A DNA stretch of 14,893 nt from CAZFZT01 sp964523675 (GTDB taxonomy: Bacteria > Planctomycetota > Phycisphaerae > Phycisphaerales > SM1A02), in assembly GCA_964523675.1 (NCBI GenBank), contig CAZFZT010000079.1, positions 1 through 14,893 on the forward strand, in the 5' to 3' direction. Of this stretch, positions 1 to 5,989 are shown one piece after another. The position numbers and the translations under genes are program-made. The notes below the pieces were generated by a model, which saw only the letters and a list, made by a program, of their open reading frames with translations, searched no databases and was not told the DNA's origin. How positions within the stretch are numbered: position 1 is the first letter of the stretch; each line of letters opens with the position of its first letter.

Positions 1-209
1 CGGATCCCCAAACAAATGTTCACCTACATGCAGCGTGGAAACCTCCAGCAGCCCCAACCAACCCCCCCCCCCCCCCCCCCCGCAAGCGAAGTCAAGGACG
101 AGCTGCAAAAAATTACAAGATTCTTCAGGTCGTGACGAGTTGGACGAATTGCCCTGGCAGGTGACCGCTTTATCTCACCCCACTCTACGCTGGTTGGGAA
201 ACCCACTGG
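1..209. other. Left-edge intergenic region
   Basis: No convincing gene lies between the left edge and the fabG stop codon. The short open frames on both strands owe their length to the poly-C/poly-G run and show no ribosome binding site or family resemblance. In many bacteria acpP follows fabG directly on the same strand, but no acyl carrier protein start is visible here, so any downstream fab gene would begin beyond the edge. No U-tailed hairpin that could terminate fabG was found. A TTGACT hexamer on the minus strand lies just before the G run, but no -10 partner was found. Confidence 0.5.
62..81. repeat. Poly-C homopolymer, 20 bases
   Basis: Twenty consecutive C residues on the plus strand (20 G on the minus strand), flanked by AACCAA on the left and GCAAGCG on the right. 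It is intergenic, about 130 bp beyond the fabG stop. Runs of this length are rare in bacterial chromosomes and are unstable by slipped-strand mispairing. They are also where sequencing and assembly most often miscount, so the exact length is uncertain. Confidence 0.85.
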
Positions 210-944
210 TTAACACACCAGCCCGCCGTCAACGATGATCACCTGCCCGGTCATGTACCCGGCCAGATCTGACGCAAGGTGGCTCACCGTATGCGCGATC
301 TCCTCCGGCCGGCCAAACCGGCGGACCGGCAGCGTCTTGATGACATCATCCTTCAACTGTTGCGGCAGGCCCGCGATCATGTCGGTCTCGACGAAGCCGG
401 GCGCGATGAGATTCGATGTGATTCCCTTTGAGCCGAGTTCCTTCGCCAGCGTCTTGGTCAGCCCGACAAGCCCCGCCTTGGCCGCGGCATAGTTCGCCTG
501 ACCGGCGTTGCCCATGATGCCGGTGACGGAGCCGATGTTGATGATGCGTCCGAACCTGCCGCGCATCATCGGCCGGGCCGCCGCTCGGCACGCTACGAAC
601 GCCGAGCGCAGGTTCACGAGGATCACTTCATCAAAGTCCTGATCGCTCATGCGCAGGATCAACCCATCGCGATTGATGCCGGCATTATTAACGAGAATAT
701 CGAGCCGGCCGTGCGTGGACGCGACCTGCTCGATGATCTCTGTGAGTTGCTCACCGTTGGAAACATCGCAGGCGTACGCCTCAGCCGCCCCCCCGCTTTC
801 GATGATCTCATCGCGCAGTGATTCGAGTGATTGCAGCGTGCGGCTGAGCAGTGCAACGAGGTGACCGTCGGCCGCCAACCGCTGGGCGATCGCCCGTCCA
901 ATGCCCCGGCTGGCTCCTGTAACAATGGCTATGCGCTGTTCGAT
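210..944 (-). CDS. fabG: 3-oxoacyl-[acyl-carrier-protein] reductase FabG
   Basis: NADPH-dependent reductase of the type II fatty acid synthesis cycle, converting 3-oxoacyl-ACP to 3-hydroxyacyl-ACP in the cytoplasm. It is a classical short-chain dehydrogenase of 244 residues, the family's usual length. The Rossmann motif TGASRGIG is at residues 9-16, NNAG at 86-89, and the catalytic tetrad Asn111, Ser139, Tyr152, Lys156 sits at FabG spacing; the C-terminus GQVIIVDGG is typical. No ATG, GTG or TTG precedes the Rossmann motif in frame. The first usual start, TTG at 876-878, would remove the whole cofactor-binding motif. I therefore start at ATC (942-944), which lies 7 bases after a strong AGAGGAG Shine-Dalgarno at 952-958 and gives MEQRIAIVTGAS. 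An in-frame stop at 972-974 limits any further extension. The gene is divergent from the lipoprotein gene at 1171. Identity as FabG rather than another SDR is strongly suggested but not absolute. Confidence 0.9.
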   Translation of the reverse strand: MEQRIAIVTGASRGIGRAIAQRLAADGHLVALLSRTLQSLESLRDEIIESGGAAEAYACDVSNGEQLTEIIEQVASTHGRLDILVNNAGINRDGLILRMSDQDFDEVILVNLRSAFVACRAAARPMMRGRFGRIINIGSVTGIMGNAGQANYAAAKAGLVGLTKTLAKELGSKGITSNLIAPGFVETDMIAGLPQQLKDDVIKTLPVRRFGRPEEIAHTVSHLASDLAGYMTGQVIIVDGGLVC

Positions 945-951
945 GGCTGTG

Positions 952-958
952 CTCCTCT
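952..958 (-). promoter_or_regulatory. Shine-Dalgarno site that fixes the fabG start
   Basis: AGAGGAG on the minus strand, a near-perfect match to the anti-Shine-Dalgarno sequence. Seven bases separate it from the ATC codon at 942-944, the normal distance for initiation. It is the main reason for placing the fabG start at a non-canonical codon and not at the distant TTG. Confidence 0.65.
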
Positions 959-1170
959 GCGAAACGTGACTTCAAACGACACGGAAGCGAGCATGATAAT
1001 GCGCCGACGCCGACTTCGCATGGGTCTCGTGCTACGAACCCAGCAGAGATACAGTCATAGAATGATCGATACTCAGCCCAAGCATGCGAGACGACGAGCA
1101 TCGCGGCAATCGAAACAACGAAGTCGGCAGCGGCTTCAGTCGCATATCGATGAAAGAAGAAGGGAACAAC
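959..1170. other. Divergent intergenic region between fabG and the lipoprotein gene
   Basis: About 210 bp that should hold promoters for both flanking genes. On the minus strand TATCAT (reading back from about 999) and on the plus strand TAGAAT (1058-1063) resemble -10 elements, but neither has a recognisable -35 hexamer at 16-18 bp, so no promoter is called. No hairpin, operator-like palindrome or small gene stands out. Confidence 0.35.
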
Positions 1171-2253
1171 ATGTGGATGGTTCTTCTCCCGTTTTGCCTC
1201 GCGGCCATCGGTTGTGGTGATGGGGCGACGAGTTTACCCAGCACCGTTCTGCCGCAGACGAACGACGTTCGGTTGCTTTCAAACTTTCCGTTCACCGTTT
1301 CGCCCGACAACAAGTGGATGCTGTTCTACCAGCAGGTTCCCGTGGAAGAACTGATGTCGGTGCATGACGACGCCCGGCTGCGTGTTCTCGACCTCGGCAC
1401 GGGGAATCTGTATCGCTTTGAGATGCCGGATCGCACCGGACCGATCGAGAGTTCATGGGTATCGACCGCGCGATGGACGGCCGACGGCGACTATTACGTC
1501 GGTGCCAAGTTTGCGATCGTCATCGGTGAGGATCCAAAGCCAGATATCGTCATGAATATTCACCATGAGCGCGATGCCATTCAAATCGGCGATCGAGTGA
1601 TTCCGCATAAGGACATTGCGCAGTGCTCCGATTGCTACAAAGGCACAACTGATTCTAAGGCGATTCAAGCGGTCATCGGTGCCGAAGCGATGACCCACAT
1701 AAGCAACTACGAGCAGATCGTCTCACGGGATCGTGGCAAAGTTTACTACCAAAAAGGAAGACAATCTAACACTGTTCATATACACGAGCGCGACCGCGAT
1801 ACGGGAGAAGATCGCCGCTTGGCGTCGCACAGTGGACGATGCGCGTCTGCGATGTACTTGCGACTCTCACCGAACGGCAGATACCTCGCATACCAAATCG
1901 GCACGGGATGCCAGTGGGTCAATCCATCGCGCCTTTACATCGTGGACGTGCAGGAGAAGACCCTCTGGCGGGTCGGCGCGGACGTCTTTCAGGACGTGTT
2001 CTACAAGATGCACTGGACCTCGGATTCGAAACGACTGTACTACGCCGGCCGGGATTCGAATCGGGTCAACTACATCGCGTATGTTGATCTGCCTGCTACC
2101 AAACCGGAGGATGATGACGGCGACGCTATTGAAGAAGTCTCGACGGAACCTGCGTCCAAGGACCGAATGACGGTTGACACGTTCACCGCCCTTCGCAGCC
2201 CCGTCTCGCATGGGCTCGACAACGCGGCTCACACGTTCAGATTCGCCAGGTAG
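1171..2253 (+). CDS. Putative lipoprotein with TolB/WD40-like beta-propeller repeats
   Basis: Predicted exported protein of about 360 residues of unknown role. The chosen start MWMVLLPF follows AGAAGAAGGG by 6-7 bases. It gives a short hydrophobic segment ending in AIGC (Cys15), a plausible but imperfect lipobox. A start at 1150 (MKEEGNN) would add a charged n-region and cannot be excluded; 1084 is less likely. At least four blade-like motifs of the TolB/PD40 type are visible: VSPDNKW (about residue 43), WTADGDYY (102), LSPNGRYLAY (232) and WTSDSKRLYY (282). Such propellers usually mediate protein or ligand binding, not catalysis. A Cys-x-x-Cys pair occurs near residue 152. The C-terminus is acidic then basic. 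The last 25 bp overlap the convergent DUF4139 gene. Propeller family: fairly confident; function: unknown. Confidence 0.7.
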   Translation: MWMVLLPFCLAAIGCGDGATSLPSTVLPQTNDVRLLSNFPFTVSPDNKWMLFYQQVPVEELMSVHDDARLRVLDLGTGNLYRFEMPDRTGPIESSWVSTARWTADGDYYVGAKFAIVIGEDPKPDIVMNIHHERDAIQIGDRVIPHKDIAQCSDCYKGTTDSKAIQAVIGAEAMTHISNYEQIVSRDRGKVYYQKGRQSNTVHIHERDRDTGEDRRLASHSGRCASAMYLRLSPNGRYLAYQIGTGCQWVNPSRLYIVDVQEKTLWRVGADVFQDVFYKMHWTSDSKRLYYAGRDSNRVNYIAYVDLPATKPEDDDGDAIEEVSTEPASKDRMTVDTFTALRSPVSHGLDNAAHTFRFAR

Positions 2254-4265
2254 TCCTCCAGTTCGCGCCGCCGCTGGTTCACCTCGTCGCGTGCGGCAGC
2301 GATCTTCCGCTGGAGTTCTTCGATCTGATCCTCTTCCTCGGCCAGGCGCGAGAGGTAGCGCTTGCCGAGTTGCGAGTCGGACCCGACCGCTTGCAGGTTG
2401 TCGCGCAGACGGGACTGGCCATCGATGATCTGACGCAGTTGTGATTCGAGGTCAGAAAGCATCTGCTGCGCTTCGCTCAGCCGGTTCTTACGTAGCACAA
2501 CCCCTTCGAGCGCCTCGCGTACCGCCGGCTTGATAGCGCGTGAACTGCTCGTCACGTACTGCTGGAACGCGCTGATCGGTTGATTGAGCAGCGCGATCGT
2601 CTGGTAGGTCGTTTGCTTCTCAACGACATTGAGCGTCTGGGTCTTGCCGGCGGGGACGCTTACGCGGAAGCGGTACACCTCCGGGGTCTTCTCCTCGAAC
2701 CCGGCCGGCTCGGCAAGAGCGCGCTGCGTGTTGAACGGATGCTCAACAATCAGCGTTTTCTCCCTGCTCGACTTGTTCGCAAACGTGTACGACTGCTCGT
2801 ACTCCCACGCATGATCGATGCGCAAGACGCCACGGTTGATGCTTACGTTCGCAATGCGGCTGTTGCTCTTGTTTGAACTGTCTGCGGTGACGTCAAGGTC
2901 GACGGCATATGAGAGCAGCCGCTTCTCGCCGGGGGAGAGATGATCGATCTGCGCATCGCCGGCATACGAGCCACCGTCAAACACCGTCACCGGCCCCGAG
3001 AGAAGTTTCAAATCGGTTGAGTTGGTGAGATACACCGCGTTGAGCGGATGACCTGCAAGGACATTCGCGTTGTAGATGCTGAGCTTCTCAGCTGTTACGC
3101 CTTCGTTGACGATCGGCAGCATCGCGGAGCGGCGTCGGGCCATCTCGACCGGGTGCGCGATCGTGAAGCGAAAGAGTTCGCCGATCGATTCGGCCTGGGC
3201 GAGCGACGAGACGCCGGCGCCTTCCAGTCCCATTGCAGCATCGGCGGCGGGCGCGCCGTACAACGCGCCGCCGCCTCCACGCCCGGCACTTGACGGCTCA
3301 GCGACGCGCATCCTCGACGCCAAGCCGCGCTCGGCCATGTCATCCATATCCATCTCGACACCGCCCTTATACATCTGCGGCGTCAGCGAGGCGTACAACC
3401 GCGGCCTCACCACCGGCCGGGGCATGTACAGCGGCGTGTACAGATCCTGAATGAAACTGATTGGCCGGCCCGAAACCAGCGACAACTGCACCCGCTCCCA
3501 GTCGTTGTTCGATGTGTTCTCAACGATGGCCCAGCCCTGCATGAACGGCCGATCGTCGTTGGAAAGATCCAGCCGATATGAAGTCTTCCACACCGGCGTC
3601 TCGACGAGATAGCCAACCATGACCCGCCGCTCTCCCGATCCATTGAAGCGAATATCGACCGCCTTCTGCTCGGTGTCGCGCGAGCCCGCCAGCAGCGAAA
3701 GCGCGCGATTCAACTCGTCCTGCAACTTCTCATCAGCGAATTGAATCGAATCACCCGTGCGCAGTGGCACTGATTTGATCCCGCCGGAGGTCACAATGTT
3801 GAGCACGAACTCGGTGAGCGTGCTTTTCTCGACCTCCCGTTGCCGCTGCTCGACGCTAAGGATCGTGCCGTCCACGCGCTCCGGCGCGTGAACGATGACA
3901 GCTGCTCCGCGCAGTTGATCGAGCAGTTCCGCCATGCCCGGATTGCCGCTGATATCGACTGCGAAACTCTTGAGGGCTCGCTCGAGTGGATCGTTTGCGG
4001 CATACGTCACGCCGCGCACCTGCCCGCCGTCGAGATCTCGCAGCACCATGCTCTTGAGCACATCGTTGATCTGCTCCGTCTTGAACATGATGCGCATCAC
4101 AGCGTCGCCGGCCACCACGCCCTCATGCTCGAAGTACCCCACGCCGCTCGAGAACAGCACCGCGCGCGTGATCGGCAGATTCACATAGCGCGACTCATCC
4201 TGCGCAAAGGCGGCTGAGCAAAGGATGAACATTGCAAGAAGGAACGATGCGGCTTTGTTGTACAT
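2229..4265 (-). CDS. Exported DUF4139 domain-containing protein
   Basis: Predicted secreted or envelope protein of 678 residues. The ATG at 4265 is preceded by CCAGGAG with 7-8 bases of spacing and opens a standard signal peptide (residues 1-21, cleavage after SAAFA). The N-terminal beta-rich part (FSSGVGYFEHEG, about residues 36-47) and the core with GYLVETPVWKTSYRL (about 218-232) and ENTSNNDWERVQLSLVSG (about 249-266) are characteristic of the DUF4139 family, whose biochemical role is not established. A Gly/Ala-rich linker (about 328-351) interrupts the core and is probably a disordered surface loop. Residues 588-675 are heptad-rich and highly charged, a likely C-terminal coiled coil that could oligomerise the protein. 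No membrane anchor besides the signal peptide is seen. It is downstream of the csbD-like gene but separated from it by a terminator, so it probably has its own promoter. Confidence 0.85.
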   Translation of the reverse strand: MYNKAASFLLAMFILCSAAFAQDESRYVNLPITRAVLFSSGVGYFEHEGVVAGDAVMRIMFKTEQINDVLKSMVLRDLDGGQVRGVTYAANDPLERALKSFAVDISGNPGMAELLDQLRGAAVIVHAPERVDGTILSVEQRQREVEKSTLTEFVLNIVTSGGIKSVPLRTGDSIQFADEKLQDELNRALSLLAGSRDTEQKAVDIRFNGSGERRVMVGYLVETPVWKTSYRLDLSNDDRPFMQGWAIVENTSNNDWERVQLSLVSGRPISFIQDLYTPLYMPRPVVRPRLYASLTPQMYKGGVEMDMDDMAERGLASRMRVAEPSSAGRGGGGALYGAPAADAAMGLEGAGVSSLAQAESIGELFRFTIAHPVEMARRRSAMLPIVNEGVTAEKLSIYNANVLAGHPLNAVYLTNSTDLKLLSGPVTVFDGGSYAGDAQIDHLSPGEKRLLSYAVDLDVTADSSNKSNSRIANVSINRGVLRIDHAWEYEQSYTFANKSSREKTLIVEHPFNTQRALAEPAGFEEKTPEVYRFRVSVPAGKTQTLNVVEKQTTYQTIALLNQPISAFQQYVTSSSRAIKPAVREALEGVVLRKNRLSEAQQMLSDLESQLRQIIDGQSRLRDNLQAVGSDSQLGKRYLSRLAEEEDQIEELQRKIAAARDEVNQRRRELEDYLANLNV

Positions 4266-4407
4266 GCAGAATCTCCTGGTGAGCGGCCTCGCCAAACGTG
4301 TAGTGGCCGGTGAGCAGCCCGCGCATACTACATCGACGCCTCAACGTGCGTTTCCTTGCATTCATTTGATCGTCGAACGTGTGCCCCCCCTGCGAAGCTT
4401 CAGGCAG
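4266..4407. other. Upstream region of the DUF4139 gene
   Basis: About 140 bp between the csbD terminator and the DUF4139 start, expected to contain the DUF4139 promoter on the minus strand. I could not identify a convincing -35/-10 pair. A run of seven C residues (4384-4390) is the only compositional oddity. No small gene is supported here. Confidence 0.35.
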
Positions 4408-4462
4408 AAAAAGAAAACGCCCGCGATCCGAGGCGTCTATCGACAGCTCAGTATCGCGGGGC
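4408..4462 (-). terminator. Intrinsic (Rho-independent) terminator after the csbD-like gene
   Basis: Read on the minus strand, the arm CCCGCGAT (4453-4460) pairs perfectly with ATCGCGGG (4420-4427). The intervening 25 bases can fold further (GAG/CTC, then GTC with GAC around a GATA loop), giving a long two-level stem. The base of the hairpin is followed two bases later by TTTTCTTTTT (4408-4417), the expected U-rich tail. It lies 36 bp past the csbD stop on the same strand and 140 bp before the DUF4139 start, so it should separate the two transcripts. Confidence 0.8.
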
Positions 4463-4497
4463 TTATTCGTAGCCGCCAGTTTGCGGTGGTCGTGCCG

Positions 4498-4689
4498 TCA
4501 GTGGCGGCTGCGCTCCTTCTCGGCGCGGACTTCATCCTTTGCCTTCCCCCACGTCTCCCGCGCTTTGCCGCCGGCCTGCTCGGCCTTACCCTTGGCCTGT
4601 TGCGACCTGTCTCCAGCGGCTTTCCCGGCCGCTTCCCTCATGGAACCTTTAACCTGCTGAGCTTTGCCTTTCATGCGATCGGTATCCAT
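4498..4689 (-). CDS. CsbD-like small stress-associated protein
   Basis: A 63-residue, highly charged, Lys/Ala/Gly/Gln-rich helical protein starting MDTDRMKGKAQQVKG, the typical opening of CsbD family proteins, which often begin with repeats of the K-G-K-A-x-Q pattern. Length matches the family (about 60-70 residues). CsbD proteins are induced by general stress in several bacteria; their molecular function is unknown. The ATG at 4689 follows AAAGGAAACGCC (AGGA, about 7-8 base spacing). A longer frame open to 4806 gives an N-terminus unlike the family and overlaps the epimerase gene, so it was rejected. The gene is followed by its own terminator and preceded by 94 bp that may contain its promoter, suggesting a monocistronic unit. 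Confidence 0.85.
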   Translation of the reverse strand: MDTDRMKGKAQQVKGSMREAAGKAAGDRSQQAKGKAEQAGGKARETWGKAKDEVRAEKERSRH

Positions 4690-4783
4690 GGCGTTTCCTT
4701 TCATCGGAATTGAACTTTCATTGAGAACGCCAGTATGCTTGGCGCCCATCGCGGCGCGCTTCCATACGGTCGCATTCTCATCG

Positions 4784-5806
4784 TCATGCAGAGGCCGCTG
4801 ATGCACGATTCGGTGAAAGCGTCAAGTGCAGGCCTTCATCAAAGTCCATGAGCGGCTCATAGCCGATCAATTGCCGAGCCCGTTCAATGTTCGCAAGCGA
4901 ATGCATGACGTCGCCTGCGCGCGGTGGGGCGAATTCAAACTCGGCAGGCGCATCGAGCGCGACCGCAATGCGCTTGGCAAGTTCGAGCACGCTCATGCTC
5001 ACGCCACAACCAACGTTGACAACCCCGCCGCGCAGGTTCTCCACGGGGGCGGCACCCGCAAGCAGGTTCGCATGAACCGCATTGGCGACATGGGTGAAGT
5101 CACGCGTCTGCGAGCCGTCGCCGTGGATCGTGGGCTTGCGGCCGCTGCGCATCAGTTCCGCAAAGATCGGTATCACAGCCGCATAAGGTGAATCAGCGCG
5201 CTGCCGCGCGCCATAGATGTTGAAGTAACGCAGACTCAAACACGGCAACTGGTAACAGTTCGCGTACGCCAGCAGCAACGACTCACCCGCAAGTTTCGAC
5301 GCCGCGTACGGCGACAGCGGCTGCGGGCACATGGATTCAACCTTGGGTGATTCTGGTTGATCGCCGTAGGCGCTGCTGGACGCGGCATAGATGACGGGCA
5401 CAGGCAAGACACCTGTGCCACCGCCACGATCTGCACCAGCTTGTCTTGCCGCCTCGAGTACGCGCAGCGTCCCGGTCGCATTGACCTCATGGTACAGCGC
5501 GGGCTCTTCGATGCTGCGCGGCACCGACGCCAGCGCCGCTTCATGAAAAACAACGCAAACCCCGCCGTCGGAGACGATCGCCTCATCGAGTGCAACCGGA
5601 TCGAGAATCGAACCGCGAATAAATCGAATGCGGTCGCGAACGCTTTCTAAGTTCTCAGCACGGCCGTTGGAAAGGTCATCGATCACGCGCACCTTCGCCC
5701 CGAGATGCACCAGCCGCTCCACGAGATGCGATCCGATGAACCCCGCGCCGCCGGTGACGCAGACCGGACGATCGCGATAGGCATCGCTGTAACGCTGTGC
5801 AGTCAT
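4784..5806 (-). CDS. NAD-dependent UDP-sugar 4-epimerase (extended SDR, WbpP/GalE-like)
   Basis: Cytoplasmic extended short-chain dehydrogenase of 340 residues that probably interconverts UDP-hexoses or UDP-N-acetylhexosamines by C4 epimerisation, feeding surface polysaccharide synthesis. Visible motifs: NAD-binding TGGAGFIG (residues 18-25), SVPRSIEEP (about 94-102), the Ser cluster AASSSAYGD (141-149), catalytic Tyr167 and Lys171 in SPYAASK, and LRYFNIYGARQ. The string DSPYAAVIPIF followed by HGDGSQTRDFTH resembles the WbpP/Gne-type UDP-GlcNAc 4-epimerases more than canonical GalE, but substrate cannot be fixed from sequence. The ATG at 5806 is preferred over an upstream GTG at 5839 because it matches the family's length; neither has a strong ribosome binding site. 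Residues 128-137 (GGGTGVLPVP) form an insertion between a helix and the strand carrying the catalytic Ser, coinciding with a DNA palindrome. The gene is divergent from the one at 5990. Confidence 0.87.
   Translation of the reverse strand: MTAQRYSDAYRDRPVCVTGGAGFIGSHLVERLVHLGAKVRVIDDLSNGRAENLESVRDRIRFIRGSILDPVALDEAIVSDGGVCVVFHEAALASVPRSIEEPALYHEVNATGTLRVLEAARQAGADRGGGTGVLPVPVIYAASSSAYGDQPESPKVESMCPQPLSPYAASKLAGESLLLAYANCYQLPCLSLRYFNIYGARQRADSPYAAVIPIFAELMRSGRKPTIHGDGSQTRDFTHVANAVHANLLAGAAPVENLRGGVVNVGCGVSMSVLELAKRIAVALDAPAEFEFAPPRAGDVMHSLANIERARQLIGYEPLMDFDEGLHLTLSPNRASAASA
5396..5425 (-). repeat. In-frame palindromic element encoding GGGTGVLPVP
   Basis: Within the epimerase gene, the plus-strand arms GGCACAGG (5397-5404) and CCTGTGCC (5412-5419) form a perfect 8-bp inverted repeat with a 7-base loop. 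The 30 bases around it encode ten residues absent from the usual family pattern, where 'EAARQAGxxR' runs straight into 'V(I/V)YA(A/S)SS'. I recall short palindromes encoding GTG(I/F/V)xPVP-like peptides as interspersed repeats in planctomycetes and related phyla. Only one copy is seen here, so repeat status rests on that recollection. Confidence 0.6.
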
Positions 5807-5886
5807 GGGGCAAGGATAGCGGCGTCGGGGGGGAGGCACCCTGGTGAAGGTGCTGAATACCCAGAAGCAGGTACTGAAGCCGCCTA

Positions 5887-5915
5887 TTGCCCATCATCGG
5901 TGTCGGAGTTACGAT
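5887..5915 (+). promoter_or_regulatory. Possible sigma-70-type promoter for the LTxxQ-protein gene
   Basis: TTGCCC (5887-5892) and TACGAT (5910-5915) each match four of six consensus positions and are separated by exactly 17 bp. Transcription would begin near 5922, leaving a leader of about 68 bases before the ATG at 5990. Such matches occur by chance, so this is only a candidate. The same 183-bp region must also drive the divergent epimerase gene, for which I found no clear promoter. Confidence 0.25.
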
Positions 5916-5989
5916 CTCATGCAAGGTCAATCTGGGGGGTTCCTCCCCTGCCGCTGAAACATTCGCCTCCGAAATCGGTTCAATCTCTC

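Noticed and set aside
35..238. Short plus-strand frame with a poly-Pro stretch
   Set aside because: The Pro run is just the poly-C homopolymer, and the frame crosses into the fabG 3' end. No supporting signal.
4225..4713. 162-residue plus-strand frame with a hydrophobic middle
   Set aside because: Its hydrophobic part is the antisense of the Lys/Ala/Gly-rich csbD gene, and it runs through the csbD terminator and the DUF4139 start region.
4690..4806. 39-residue N-terminal extension of the CsbD-like protein
   Set aside because: CsbD proteins begin at MxxDxxKGK. The extension overlaps the epimerase 3' end, and the internal ATG at 4689 has its own AGGA ribosome binding site.
5932..5948. GGGG/CCCC inverted repeat in the epimerase upstream region as an operator or attenuator
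   Set aside because: Only a four-base stem in a G/C-rich stretch; such matches are expected by chance.
5705..5989. Upstream extension of the LTxxQ protein
   Set aside because: The first 95 residues are antisense to the epimerase N-terminus and its upstream region; the signal peptide begins at 5990.
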